Counted from the first letter of the stretch, positions 44,689 through 53,489 are shown. The stretch: 64,000 nucleotides of DNA from Porphyromonas circumdentaria (GCF_900167105.1 NZ_FUXE01000009.1:1-64000), one strand, 5' to 3'. The notes: generated by a model not told the origin, from the letters alone. Program-made: numbers and translations.

Positions 44689-44735
44689 AAAGACTGTTGC
44701 GGAGTGCCAAATATAAGATCTCTGCAACAGTCTTT
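44689..44735. terminator. Bidirectional terminator between GH3 and thioesterase genes
   Basis: AAAGACTGTTGCGGAG (44689-44704) and CTCTGCAACAGTCTTT (44720-44735) pair over 15 of 16 positions, and A/T-runs occur on both sides. It serves the plus-strand GH3 gene and the minus-strand thioesterase. Confidence 0.8.
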
Positions 44736-44772
44736 AGATTTTATAATGCCAGCCTCAGGGGCGCAATCTCTC

Positions 44773-45150
44773 TTACGAGAGCTTAGCCATAAAGCGTTCT
44801 TTGTCGATAATAAATCGGTCCAACGTACCCTCGCCGATTGTCTCATTCTCTGCGTTTACAGCTTTGAGAGCAAAAGTCAATTTGCGACCATCAATCGCTG
44901 TCAATTCGGCAGATACTGTAATCTTAGCTCCCATAGGAGTAGCTTTTAGGTGTTCTACCGACAAATGGATACCTACTGTAGACGTACCTTCCTCTAAAAG
45001 AGGAGTTACCAACTGTACCGATGCCTGTTCCATTAGAGCTATCATAGCAGGAGTTCCCAGTACGGACAAATCTCCAGAGCCTACTGTTATAGCAGAATGT
45101 TGTTCTGCAACAATTACGTCGAAACTTTTTTTCTGATTGACTGTTAGCAT
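44773..45150 (-). CDS. Hotdog-fold thioesterase (FlK/fluoroacetyl-CoA thioesterase type)
   Basis: A 125-residue cytosolic hotdog protein. The pattern SFDVIVAEQHSAITVGSGDL, then VLGTPAMIALMEQASVQLVT, STVGIHLSVEHLKATPMGAK, and TVSAELTAIDGRKLTFALKA fits the FlK-type acyl-CoA thioesterase family. Active-site candidates are the Glu in LMEQAS and the His in VEHLKATPMG. It would hydrolyse acyl-CoA esters; the substrate is unknown. It follows the MarR-type gene by 40 bases, so that regulator may control it. Confidence 0.88.
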   Translation of the reverse strand: MLTVNQKKSFDVIVAEQHSAITVGSGDLSVLGTPAMIALMEQASVQLVTPLLEEGTSTVGIHLSVEHLKATPMGAKITVSAELTAIDGRKLTFALKAVNAENETIGEGTLDRFIIDKERFMAKLS

Positions 45151-45190
45151 AGTTCCTTATAATAATTAAATTGTTCGTTTGTATTTAATA

Positions 45191-45859
45191 CTATTGCGCT
45201 TTTTGCTCCTCTGTAAAGAGGTTATTCATTTCTAAAAGCGAATCATCGTGATGCTCCATAAAGAGCATTCTATTGTGTGCATCTAATAAATGATGCATCC
45301 GATGTAAGACTCTCTTTTGTGCATCCGTTAAAGGATAGAAGAGTATCTTCACGGCCAGTTGCAATTGAGGGAAGAGTTGAGCAAGTTCTTCCCGCCCTTT
45401 CTCGGTAATAGACACATAAAGGCTACGTCTATCGTTCTCGTTTACTCTTTGTGAGATTAATCCATTTTTCAAAAGCCTATTGATTACCTCGGCACCAGAA
45501 GTCTTCTCCATCACATTGATGTTATTCAATTCTGTTTTAGTCATCATAGGATTTTGTAACAAGCAGACCAAATAAGTATACTCCTCCATGGTTAGCAGAG
45601 CACTTCCCCTTAGTGCTTTTTTGAAGTACCCTCTCAGATAACGGAAAAGAAAGCTTAAGTCTTGTGCTATCAGAGCGTCAATCGTGGTACCTCTTGCAGT
45701 TACGCCAAAAGAATACTCCTCTGCTGGGTTCTCTTTTTTCGCCCGCTCCGAAAGGAAAGCAGCAAAATCATCTAAGGAACAAGTATCCCTATCGGCATAG
45801 AGTTGTTCAAAAGCATTTATCTCTGGTAAAAGTCTCTCTAAGAGTTCGTACGGTTTCAT
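45191..45859 (-). CDS. MarR-family transcriptional regulator
   Basis: A 222-residue DNA-binding protein. An N-terminal part of about 65 residues precedes the winged-helix domain, longer than usual. Motifs include LLTMEEYTYLVCLLQNP, NVMEKTSGAEVINRLLKNGL (recognition helix) and RVNENDRRSLYVSITEKGRE (wing with the D-R-R-S signature), then a C-terminal dimer helix. MarR proteins repress genes and respond to small molecules. It stands between the M48 protease (28-base gap) and the thioesterase (40-base gap). Confidence 0.93.
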   Translation of the reverse strand: MKPYELLERLLPEINAFEQLYADRDTCSLDDFAAFLSERAKKENPAEEYSFGVTARGTTIDALIAQDLSFLFRYLRGYFKKALRGSALLTMEEYTYLVCLLQNPMMTKTELNNINVMEKTSGAEVINRLLKNGLISQRVNENDRRSLYVSITEKGREELAQLFPQLQLAVKILFYPLTDAQKRVLHRMHHLLDAHNRMLFMEHHDDSLLEMNNLFTEEQKAQ

Positions 45860-45887
45860 TTATTCGTCTCCTTTGGGTCGTAGTTAC

Positions 45888-46817
45888 TTATTTCTTTGGA
45901 TTGTTTTTCTTCGTTTGCGGGCGGGACTGCGCCTTTTTCTTCGTCTCTTCTTTCTTCCCCTCTACGGGAAGACTTTTTATAGAATTATTCCTCTTATACT
46001 CTTCATAGTAAGGCAAGGCATTGGGCATATACTCCTTAATTTTCTGGATACGCTTCTCATCACTCGGATGCGTACTTAGTAAATCGAAAGAGTTAGAACC
46101 TCCCTGCTGCGACATCTTGGTCCAAAAAGAGATAGCCTCTTGAGGATTATACCCCGCCATGGCCATAAAAACCAATCCTATCTGATCTGCCTCGTGCTCC
46201 TGCGTGCGACTATAAGGCAGAGAGATTAACACCTGTGAGCCCAATCCATACGCTTGTTGGATAACAGTCTTTGTCAATGCCGAGGTAGACCCTACCGCTT
46301 GACCCAAAATACTCGCCCCCATACGGCGAAGAATCTCTGTGCTCAAACGCTCATTGCTGTGCTGGGCTATGGCATGACTGACCTCATGAGAAACAACGGT
46401 AGCTAACTCTGCGTCGGTAGCGCACAAGGGAAGAATACCCGTATAGATGACAATCTTTCCTCCAGGCATACAAAAAGCGTTGACACGTCTGTCGGCTATA
46501 AGTGTAAACTGCCACTCCATTTGTCGGGCCAGAGCCTCCATTCCATTACTCTGAAGATATTTTGTAGTCGCATCGGCTATATCTCTACACACTTTCTCCA
46601 CACGCTTCACTTTAGCAGGGTCGTTGCTATGGGGCATTTCGGCTATATAGCTAACATATTGTGCCTTGCTAGTCTGAATGATTTCGGTCTCACTGACCAA
46701 GTTGAGCGACCTGCGCCCAGAAACTGGCACCGTACGACAGGCACTAAAAAAGGTGCTGGTCAGAAAGGTGGCCAACAGTAAACGGAGCAACCCTCTTGAT
46801 AAATATTTTCTTCTCAT
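45888..46817 (-). CDS. M48-family metallopeptidase, predicted lipoprotein
   Basis: A 309-residue zinc protease. It has a lipoprotein signal with lipobox FFSAC (Cys27), and the zinc motif HEVSH at residues 144-148 (TVVSHEVSHAIAQHSNERLS), with a downstream glutamate in EHEADQIGLVFMAMAGYNP. The family (like BepA/LoiP) works in the periplasm on outer-membrane protein quality control. A long basic tail (KKEETKKKAQSRPQTKKNNP) is unusual and hydrophilic. It follows rarA by 25 bases. Confidence 0.93.
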   Translation of the reverse strand: MRRKYLSRGLLRLLLATFLTSTFFSACRTVPVSGRRSLNLVSETEIIQTSKAQYVSYIAEMPHSNDPAKVKRVEKVCRDIADATTKYLQSNGMEALARQMEWQFTLIADRRVNAFCMPGGKIVIYTGILPLCATDAELATVVSHEVSHAIAQHSNERLSTEILRRMGASILGQAVGSTSALTKTVIQQAYGLGSQVLISLPYSRTQEHEADQIGLVFMAMAGYNPQEAISFWTKMSQQGGSNSFDLLSTHPSDEKRIQKIKEYMPNALPYYEEYKRNNSIKSLPVEGKKEETKKKAQSRPQTKKNNPKK

Positions 46818-46842
46818 GCTAATAATTTCCTTTTACTCATTG

Positions 46843-48144
46843 CTATTTCACATCTACAGTTTCGCCCTGTATAAAATCAAGATAATCCTTTAGATGACGC
46901 TCCGAAGCTCCCGTTGATTGAGGATAATAGAATCTAATATCTCTCGCTTTATCGGGCATATACTCCTGTTGCACATAATGTCGATCGTAGTCGTGAGGAT
47001 ATTTATAATCTTCCCCATATCCCAAACTTTCCATAAGCTCGGTAGGAGCATTACGGAGGTGCATAGGAACAGGCAGATTACCCGTTTCTCGCACATATTT
47101 GAGAGTACTATTGATAGCCATGTAGGCAGAATTACTTTTGGGAGAAGCAGCCAAGTAAATAACAGCTTCGGCCAACGGTATACGCCCCTCAGGCCACCCG
47201 ATAAAATCAACCGCCTGTGCAGCAGCATTGGCTATAACTAAGGCGTTCGGATTGGCTAACCCAATATCTTCGGCAGCAGAAATCACAATACGCCTTGCTA
47301 TAAAGCGAGGATTCTCTCCCCCCTCTATCAATCTTCCCATCCAATAGAGTGCTGCATCGGGATTACTCCCTCTAATACTTTTGATAAATGCGGAGGCTAT
47401 ATCGTAGTGCAATTCGCCCCCTTTATCAAAAGCCATAGGCTGACGAGCGACCGTAGCCTCTACCAACTGATTGTCTACGATTAAAGGCGTTTGTGGCGAA
47501 GAGCTTACAAGCATCTCCAACAGATTGAGCAATTTGCGAGCGTCTCCGCCAGAGTAGGCAATAAGACGCGCATCTTCCCTTAGCTCTATTCTTCGTGCTT
47601 TGAGAAGTGTATCTGTTGTAATGGCTCTCTGTAAAAGACACCTAAGCTCCTCTTCTCCCAAAGGATTAAGAACAAAGACCTGACAACGTGATAAAAGGGG
47701 ACGTATAATTTCAAAAGAGGGATTCTCGGTTGTAGCTCCGATAAGGGTTACTAAACCACGCTCCACGGCAGCCAAAAGAGAGTCTTGCTGGCTTTTTGAA
47801 AAACGATGGATTTCATCTATGAAAAGTAAGGGTCTACTCTTAGTAGCAAAGAGCCCAGAGGTTACTTGGGCAGCTTCTTCCAAAACCTTACGTACCTCGG
47901 CAACTCCCGACCCCACGGCACTAAGTTTGTAGAAAGGAGCTTCGACCGAGAGAGCCAGAAGTTCGGCCAAAGTAGTCTTTCCCACTCCTGGAGGTCCCCA
48001 GAGAATAAGAGAGGGTATTGTTCCCGAGCGAATCATACGCCCCAAAGAAGAATCTGCATCGGTCAAATGTTGCTGCCCCACATACTCCTCTAAAGACTTC
48101 GGACGCATCCGCTCTGCTAAAGGTTTGTACTCTACCCTTTCCAT
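46843..48144 (-). CDS. rarA: Replication-associated recombination protein A (MgsA/WRNIP1 type)
   Basis: A 433-residue AAA+ ATPase acting at stalled replication forks. It begins with PLAERMRPKSLEEYVGQQHL, Walker A LWGPPGVGKTTLAELLA (about 49-65), Walker B PLLFIDEIHRFSK, sensor 1 IGATTENPSFEI, and the C-terminal family section (FIKSIRGSNPDAALYWMGRL; PKSNSAYMAIN; LRNAPTELMESLGYGEDYKY). It is the first gene of the run to the thioesterase. A TACCTTTG box on minus (48180-48173) is the probable -10-like element. Confidence 0.96.
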   Translation of the reverse strand: MERVEYKPLAERMRPKSLEEYVGQQHLTDADSSLGRMIRSGTIPSLILWGPPGVGKTTLAELLALSVEAPFYKLSAVGSGVAEVRKVLEEAAQVTSGLFATKSRPLLFIDEIHRFSKSQQDSLLAAVERGLVTLIGATTENPSFEIIRPLLSRCQVFVLNPLGEEELRCLLQRAITTDTLLKARRIELREDARLIAYSGGDARKLLNLLEMLVSSSPQTPLIVDNQLVEATVARQPMAFDKGGELHYDIASAFIKSIRGSNPDAALYWMGRLIEGGENPRFIARRIVISAAEDIGLANPNALVIANAAAQAVDFIGWPEGRIPLAEAVIYLAASPKSNSAYMAINSTLKYVRETGNLPVPMHLRNAPTELMESLGYGEDYKYPHDYDRHYVQQEYMPDKARDIRFYYPQSTGASERHLKDYLDFIQGETVDVK

Positions 48145-48335
48145 TGAAAAACAAGTTATTTCTTACCTTTCGCAAAGGTAATTATAACTCTTCACACATT
48201 AAAAGCAGGAGGGGAAGTTATACTGTAAGTATGGGAAAACAGTTCGATTACTATCTTTTGCATCAATGGTAAAGTTATCCTACACGTATGGAAAAACTCT
48301 TTTAGTCTCATGAAGAAATTCATAAAGACTCGTGC

Positions 48336-48436
48336 AAATCTATATATTCAATCTCAAAATACATATATTCAAGCTAAATATACATATATGCAATCTGAAT
48401 ATATATATACTAAGATTGAATATAGAAAAAAGAATA
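48336..48436. repeat. AT-rich dispersed element, copy C (21-bp units)
   Basis: About 100 bp built from four degenerate units with a 21-base period (ATATATTCAATCTCAAAA, ATATATTCAAGCTAAATA, ATATATGCAATCTGAATA, then AAGATTGAATATA in reverse). The first and last units are opposed (CTATATATTCAATCT against AGATTGAATATAG), giving an overall inverted symmetry as in copies A and B, but the TTCTTTATTT ends are not well kept. Edges are approximate. Confidence 0.55.
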
Positions 48437-48533
48437 GATGTTCAGCAATTTTAGATCGTTTCCATCCATTTTTTAGAGTGTTAGAAGAACTTTTTCGGGA
48501 GCTGAATAATAATCGCGCTTTGGACAAATCCAC

Positions 48534-48565
48534 AAAAAACCCCTATACCGTTGGTATAGAGGTTT
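48534..48565 (-). terminator. Terminator of the nad operon
   Basis: AAACCCCTATACC and GGTATAGAGGTTT form a 13-bp stem with one mismatch around GTT; on the minus strand it is followed by a T-run (complement of AAAAAA at 48534-48539). It lies 48 bases after the nadA stop. Confidence 0.85.
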
Positions 48566-48612
48566 CTCAGTGTAAAAGGAGTAATCCCAAACTAAAGCAT
48601 ACAGACAAGGTA

Positions 48613-49560
48613 TTAGTGAATGGATAACATCCTTTGAATGGGTAATAAAGCCTTAGAACGTATCTCCTCGGGAACCGTAACCTCGTAGCGCATATATTTC
48701 AAAGCATCTCGAAGATCTTCGAGCGTGGTCAGCTTCATGTATTCACAGCGATGCTCGGGAGCTATCGGGATAAAAGTTCTATCGGGATAGCGGCGAGCCA
48801 ACTCAACAATGGCCTCCGCTTCTGTAGCTATGACAAACTCCTTTTTGTCCGTTTTCTGTGGATGCTCCAAGATACCCGATGTGGAGCCTACAAAGCAACG
48901 CGGATGAGATAGAATTGCTTCGTCATTGCAGGCTACAGACTCGGGGTGTATAAGCACATCAGCCTCGGGATATTCATCAAGAAAAGCCTGTATAAGTTCA
49001 CTTGTTATATGACGATGCACATAGCAATCGCCCTGCCAAAGTTCCATAGTACGCCCCGTTTTCTGCATAATATAAGCCCCTAAATTACGATCAGGTCCAA
49101 AAAGTATAGGGCAATCTTTGGGTAAAGACTCTATTACCTTGAGGGCATTAGATGAGGTTACACAATAGTCGGTTTCTGCTTTTACCTCGGCAGAAGTATT
49201 AACATAGCTCACAATCAAGCCATTGGGGTGATACTTCTTCCATGTAGCTAATCCCGCAGCAGTGGCACTCTCTGCCAAGGTACACCCTGCGTTTTGAGCG
49301 GGGATTAAAACCCTTTTCTGGGGAGATATAATAGAAGCTGTCTCTGCCATAAAATGTACACCGCAGAAGACAATAATATCGGCATCTGTGGTTCCCGCTT
49401 TTTGAGACAAAGCCAGTGAATCTCCCAAAAAATCGGCAGCCGCCTGCACTTCGGGGCGCGCATAGTAATGCGCCAAAACAATAGCGTTATGCTGCTTTTT
49501 CAGGGCATTTATCTCTTCGTACAAAGCTGAGAAATCCTCTTTCGTCGTTGTCGGTATCAT
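48613..49560 (-). CDS. nadA: Quinolinate synthase
   Basis: NadA condenses iminoaspartate from NadB with dihydroxyacetone phosphate to give quinolinate, using a 4Fe-4S cluster. The 315-residue protein shows NAIVLAHYYARPEVQAAADF, the cysteines in IIVFCGVHFMAETASI (about 90), in PESVACNDEAILSHPRCFVG (about 210) and in PEHRCEYMKLTTLEDL (about 278), and VSYVNTSAEVKAETDYCVTS. The three cluster ligands appear intact. It is the third gene of nadB-nadC-nadA, 35 bases after nadC. Confidence 0.96.
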   Translation of the reverse strand: MIPTTTKEDFSALYEEINALKKQHNAIVLAHYYARPEVQAAADFLGDSLALSQKAGTTDADIIVFCGVHFMAETASIISPQKRVLIPAQNAGCTLAESATAAGLATWKKYHPNGLIVSYVNTSAEVKAETDYCVTSSNALKVIESLPKDCPILFGPDRNLGAYIMQKTGRTMELWQGDCYVHRHITSELIQAFLDEYPEADVLIHPESVACNDEAILSHPRCFVGSTSGILEHPQKTDKKEFVIATEAEAIVELARRYPDRTFIPIAPEHRCEYMKLTTLEDLRDALKYMRYEVTVPEEIRSKALLPIQRMLSIH

Positions 49561-49595
49561 TTTCTCTCTTTATCCTTATTGATGGGTTCTCTTTC

Positions 49596-50453
49596 TTATT
49601 TTACAAAATTCATACTTAAATCCAACGCCTTTACGGAGTGGGTTAAAGCTCCTACACTTATGTAATTGACTCCAAGAGCCGCAACAGAAGGTATGCGCTC
49701 TATAGTCATATTACCAGATGCTTCCACCGCAGCACGGTCATCAATCATAGTTATGGCTTGTGCCATAAGGTCGTTAGACATATTATCCAGCATAATGATG
49801 TCGGCTCCTGCTCGCAAAGCCTCTTCCACCTCTTGCAGGGTTGTTGTTTCCACCTCTACCTTAATAGACAAGGGGAGAGCTTGGCGTACCATCTTTACCG
49901 CTTCAGTTATACTTCCTACGGCCTTTATATGATTATCCTTGAGCATAACCATATCGTACAATCCCATGCGATGGTTATGCCCTCCGCCATGACGTACAGC
50001 CATTTTATCTAACAGACGAAGTCCTGGCACGGTTTTACGTGTATCCAAAATATGTGTCTTTGTGCCCTCGGTAGCCAATACATATTTACGTGTTTCGGTG
50101 GCAATCCCCGACATTCTTTGCATGAAGTTTAGTAAGGTTCGCTCGCAGGAAAGCAAGGTAGTATAAGGAGCCGTTATAGCAAGTACTTTGTCCCCTTTAT
50201 CAAGGAGGTCTCCATCTTTAGCAAACGTTTCCATGGAGTAATCCCCCATTTTATCTAAAATCATACGAGCTATTGCAATACCTGAAACAACACCAACTTC
50301 TTTCGCTGTGATAAGTGCCGTAGCTGTTTCTTGGGCAGGAAATATTGACTGAGTCGAGATATCTCCGTGAGCAATATCCTCTTCAAAAGCAAGGTCTATA
50401 AGATGGGCTATTTGAGCCATCTCCGCAGGACGGGAGAAAAGCAAATCTTTCAT
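49596..50453 (-). CDS. nadC: Nicotinate-nucleotide pyrophosphorylase (carboxylating)
   Basis: NadC turns quinolinate and PRPP into nicotinate mononucleotide, CO2 and pyrophosphate. At 285 residues it is full length. Motifs include FEEDIAHGDISTQSIFPAQE near the N-terminus, LNFMQRMSGIATETRKYV, HILDTRKTVPGLRLLDKMAV with RHGGGHNHRMGLYDMVMLKD, and the C-terminal DNMSNDLMAQAITM and YISVGALTHSVKALDLSM. Its start overlaps the nadB stop by 4 bases. Confidence 0.97.
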   Translation of the reverse strand: MKDLLFSRPAEMAQIAHLIDLAFEEDIAHGDISTQSIFPAQETATALITAKEVGVVSGIAIARMILDKMGDYSMETFAKDGDLLDKGDKVLAITAPYTTLLSCERTLLNFMQRMSGIATETRKYVLATEGTKTHILDTRKTVPGLRLLDKMAVRHGGGHNHRMGLYDMVMLKDNHIKAVGSITEAVKMVRQALPLSIKVEVETTTLQEVEEALRAGADIIMLDNMSNDLMAQAITMIDDRAAVEASGNMTIERIPSVAALGVNYISVGALTHSVKALDLSMNFVK

Positions 50454-52045
50454 CGACTGATATATATTTTTTTGATTAAATCTTTTGACATTATTGTATG
50501 ATAAGCCTCTTCTGGAGGCAATGTGTCTGGATAGTCAGAACGGAAGTGCCCCCCTCTACTCTCTTCCCTTACCTGAGCCGACATAACTATTCTTCGTGCC
50601 AAAAAGAGACGAGAGCGGTGTATATAGGCCTGTAGAGAATCTCTTCGTTCAGAGGCATCTATCTGAGTGAATAATAGGTCTATCTTATCCAAAGCTCTTT
50701 GTAAAGAAGTTTGAGAACGAATGATGCCCACCTCTTGCATGAGAACTTCTCCCAGCATATCCATAATACGAACTCCCTCTACACGCTCCCAATCATGCTC
50801 TTCGTCCTTACTGTAAAGAGTAACATCAAGCATAGGAGGATCTTCCAAAGAAGGGGGCAACGAAAGCGTGCCTTGGGCTATATAGTCGGCAATGCGTTTA
50901 CCAAAAACTAAACACTCTATGAGTGAATTAGAAGCCAAACGATTGGCTCCCATAACACCCGTTGATGCAATCTCTCCGACTGCAAATAGATTTTGGATAT
51001 TTGTTTTCCCGTAGAGGTCGGTTATTATTCCACCTACGGTATAATGGGCTGCAGGTGCAACAGGAATCTCTTGGGTGAAATCAAACCCAATTTCTGCGCA
51101 CCGACGACTAATCGTAGGGAAGCGATTACGGATATAAGCTGCATCTAAGTGCTTTAGAGATAGAGTAACATGCTTCTCTCCTCCCTGTTGCATTTCATGG
51201 AATATCTCGTAAGCGACGGTATCCCTCGGAGCCAACTCTGCCAGAGGATGTCTATCAAGCATAAAACGCTCTTTGCGAGCATTCAGTAGATAAGCCCCCT
51301 CTCCGCGAACAGCTTCACTGATAAGAAAAGAACCATGCTGAGGAGCATAAAGAGCCGTTGGGTGGAACTGAATGAACTCCATATCCCTGAGCTCTGCTCC
51401 TATCAATAAAGCCATTGCCAATCCATCCCCTAAAGCAGTAGGAGGATTTGTAGTCGGGTGATAAAGAGCGGCAGCCCCCCCTGTAGCAAGTATTATAGCT
51501 TTTGCTCCTAAATACTCTATCCGATGAAAAAACTCATTGTAAACCCAAAGCCCTCGACACGAAGCATTACTTACAGATAGCTTTATGGCTTGGTGATGAT
51601 CCAATATAGAGATAGAGGGGTTCTGCTTTACCTTAGAAATCATAAAAGAGGAAAGCATACGTCCCGTAGCATCGCCCCCCGCGTGAAGAATACGTTTATG
51701 ATGATGACCTCCCTCTAATCCCAAGGCAAGATGCCCATCTTGGGTATCGAAGTTCATACCCAAAGAAATAAGTTCCTCGATTCTGCGAGGTGCCTCCTCG
51801 GTCAGAATCTTCACAGAGTTCTCAATACACAAACCCCGCCCTGCCACGAGTGTATCTTTTAGATGGTCGGTAGGAGTATCTTGTTCTTCGGTTACAGCAG
51901 CCACCCCTCCTTGGGCATAAAAGGAGTTGCTATCTTCGAGAGAAGCTCTGGCAACCAAAGCAACTCTTCCAAGATGAGATAGTTTGTAGGAGGTATAAAG
52001 CCCTGCAAGCCCCCCTCCCACGACGATATAATCGAATTGTATCAT
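50450..52045 (-). CDS. nadB: L-aspartate oxidase
   Basis: NadB oxidises L-aspartate to iminoaspartate with FAD, the first step of NAD de novo synthesis; anaerobes can use fumarate as acceptor. The 531-residue flavoprotein starts with the dinucleotide-binding motif YIVVGGGLAGLYTSYKLSHL (residues 6-25), followed by NSFYAQGGVAAVTEEQDTP, EGGHHHKRILHAGGDATGRM, FIQFHPTALYAPQHGSFLIS, and the catalytic region SEAVRGEGAYLLN, then HYTVGGIITDLYGKT. A TACCTTTG box on minus at 52081-52074 is the likely promoter element for the operon. Confidence 0.96.
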   Translation of the reverse strand: MIQFDYIVVGGGLAGLYTSYKLSHLGRVALVARASLEDSNSFYAQGGVAAVTEEQDTPTDHLKDTLVAGRGLCIENSVKILTEEAPRRIEELISLGMNFDTQDGHLALGLEGGHHHKRILHAGGDATGRMLSSFMISKVKQNPSISILDHHQAIKLSVSNASCRGLWVYNEFFHRIEYLGAKAIILATGGAAALYHPTTNPPTALGDGLAMALLIGAELRDMEFIQFHPTALYAPQHGSFLISEAVRGEGAYLLNARKERFMLDRHPLAELAPRDTVAYEIFHEMQQGGEKHVTLSLKHLDAAYIRNRFPTISRRCAEIGFDFTQEIPVAPAAHYTVGGIITDLYGKTNIQNLFAVGEIASTGVMGANRLASNSLIECLVFGKRIADYIAQGTLSLPPSLEDPPMLDVTLYSKDEEHDWERVEGVRIMDMLGEVLMQEVGIIRSQTSLQRALDKIDLLFTQIDASERRDSLQAYIHRSRLFLARRIVMSAQVREESRGGHFRSDYPDTLPPEEAYHTIMSKDLIKKIYISR

Positions 52046-52255
52046 TAGAAACTTGCAGATTCATTAACGCTCGCAAAGGTACATCTTATTTTGAGATGCA
52101 CTACCACTATCATAGTGTCTCTTCCTGATATTTACTTTTAACTATAAAAAAAGAATTCCATTGAAGAAGATATGCAGGTTAGGCTCTTTTTACGACCTCT
52201 CTCTTCAGGACAAAAAGCAACGGCAACTCTCTTCTGAGTCTTTCGTAGAAATAGC

Positions 52256-52290
52256 AAAAACACTCCACCCCTATAAGTGATGAAGTGTTT
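52256..52290 (-). terminator. Possible terminator of the fldA-DUF2023 operon
   Basis: AAACACT and AGTGTTT form a 7-bp stem around a loop of about 19 bases, followed on minus by TTTTTG. It lies 48 bases after the DUF2023 stop. The stem is short. The rest of the gap 52046-52337 shows nothing I can name. Confidence 0.45.
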
Positions 52291-52337
52291 CTGAAATATT
52301 CAAACGATCTAATAGCTGCTACGAACAACTATAGTTA

Positions 52338-52748
52338 CTATAGATCAACTACAATAGCTTGTCTCTTCTCGAGGTTCTGTACAGAAAGTTCTACTCTCTG
52401 ACAGTATCGCTCACACTGCCTGCACAAATCATAACCCAACAAAGCTCCCAAAATAAAATCTTCTTCGGGTGACAGATTATTCAGCGGACGCTCCTTAAGA
52501 AACTTCTTCAAGGTGCGAAGGCACTCCTCCTTACCAAAAAAGATATTTATGCTTGTCCTTTCGGGAACAGGTTGCAAAAAATAATCTATTCCTCTACTGG
52601 TCAATTTGCGTGTTGCAAAAGAGACATACTCTTCAGCAAGAGTGTAAAGAACTAAATGACGCACTCCTTTCTCGAACTCATAGATAAGATGCGAGAAGAC
52701 TTTTATATCTGCATCTTGTGCAAGGTGGTGTAACGACAATGATTCCAT
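52338..52748 (-). CDS. DUF2023-family protein, partner gene of flavodoxin
   Basis: A 136-residue cytosolic protein matching the small DUF2023 family that sits next to flavodoxin genes in Bacteroidota. Segments: HLAQDADIKVFSHLIYEFEK, then GVRHLVLYTLAEE, and TSINIFFGKEECLRTLKKFL. Near the end LGYDLCRQCERYCQRVE places cysteines at 109, 112 and 116, a possible metal or redox site. The function is unknown; position suggests it works with the flavodoxin, which ends 29 bases upstream. Confidence 0.8.
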   Translation of the reverse strand: MESLSLHHLAQDADIKVFSHLIYEFEKGVRHLVLYTLAEEYVSFATRKLTSRGIDYFLQPVPERTSINIFFGKEECLRTLKKFLKERPLNNLSPEEDFILGALLGYDLCRQCERYCQRVELSVQNLEKRQAIVVDL

Positions 52749-52777
52749 AACTCTATCCGAAGAGATAAATGTTTCTA

Positions 52778-53281
52778 TTAGAGGTTAGGCTGAAGAGCAG
52801 CTACCCAAGTATCGATACGATCAGATGTTTTGTCAGACTCGTTGATTTCGTCAATCAAGAGACCGATGAGTTTACCTCCCTGCTCACAGCGAGTAGCATC
52901 ATATCCGTAATCTGTTGGAGCATACTCACCGATAAAAGAGCAACCAGTACCCTCTAACTCTTCCTTAATTGTAGCCAAAGCATCGCAGAAAGTATCGCTA
53001 TAAGCAGAAGAATCTCCGCAACCGAAGAGAGCTACGCTCTTGCCAGCAAGGTTCTGACCTTTAGCCTTAGGTAAAAATCCTTCCCAATCATCTTGAAGAT
53101 CGCCCATACCCCAAGTAGAGCCACCCAATACCAATACGTCATAGTTAGCCATAGACGCAGCGTCTGCGCTTGCTACATCAAAGATATCAGCGTCTGCTAC
53201 ATTGAGGCGTTTTGCAATAGTTTTTGCTACATCTGCGGTTGTCCCTGTAGACGAACCGAAGTAAATTCCGATTTTTTTCAT
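52778..53281 (-). CDS. fldA: Flavodoxin, long-chain type
   Basis: A 167-residue FMN electron carrier of the cytosol, replacing ferredoxin. The FMN phosphate loop is FGSSTGTTADVAKTIAKRLN (residues 8-27), the aromatic ring-stacking loops are LGGSTWGMGDLQDDWEGF and GCGDSSAYSDTFCDALATI, and the long-chain insertion after it is present (SFIGEYAPTDYGYDATRCEQ). It is the first gene of the operon with DUF2023 and has a consensus promoter at 53319-53350. Partners may include pyruvate oxidoreductase. Confidence 0.95.
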   Translation of the reverse strand: MKKIGIYFGSSTGTTADVAKTIAKRLNVADADIFDVASADAASMANYDVLVLGGSTWGMGDLQDDWEGFLPKAKGQNLAGKSVALFGCGDSSAYSDTFCDALATIKEELEGTGCSFIGEYAPTDYGYDATRCEQGGKLIGLLIDEINESDKTSDRIDTWVAALQPNL

Positions 53282-53318
53282 TGTGGTTTATTTGTTTCTG
53301 AACTTGAAATTCCAATCG

Positions 53319-53350
53319 CAAAGGTAGAGTAGCCCCCCAAAAAGCACAAT
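53319..53350 (-). promoter_or_regulatory. Promoter for fldA
   Basis: On minus, TTG (53350-53348), 21 bases, TACCTTTG (53326-53319), a full Bacteroidota consensus. The predicted start near 53312 leaves a leader of about 30 bases before ATG 53281. Confidence 0.7.
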
Positions 53351-53416
53351 CACCATTTTTAGGGTATTACCACACCATGAATACCTCATAATAGTGAATC
53401 AAGTGTCTCTGGGACT

Positions 53417-53446
53417 ATGTATTCGCTGAATAAAACCTTACCTTTG
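53417..53446 (+). promoter_or_regulatory. Probable promoter for lpxH
   Basis: TACCTTTG (53439-53446) is a good -10-like box; 19 bases upstream is ATG (53417-53419) instead of TTG. It faces away from the fldA promoter, about 70 bases off, and precedes ATG 53490 by 43 bases. Confidence 0.45.
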
Positions 53447-53489
53447 CCCCATTAAAACGAAAATCAAAACGAGAAGCCCCGAATTGAGT

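Larger units (their letters stand above)
48145..48612. other. Intergenic region between rarA and nadA
   Basis: A 468-base gap between two minus-strand genes. It holds a TACCTTTG promoter box for rarA (48180-48173, minus; no well-spaced TTG), the AT-rich element copy C (48336-48436) and the nad-operon terminator (48534-48565). An apparent plus-strand reading frame over the repeat is not credible as a gene. Confidence 0.6.

Noticed and set aside
45191-46817. MarR-M48-thioesterase as a defence or resistance island
   Set aside because: All are common housekeeping families with normal spacing and no mobile-element signatures around them.
48310-48627. Plus-strand reading frame of 105 codons upstream of nadA
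   Set aside because: Its first third is the 21-bp repeat, and the rest runs through the nad terminator into the end of nadA on the other strand.
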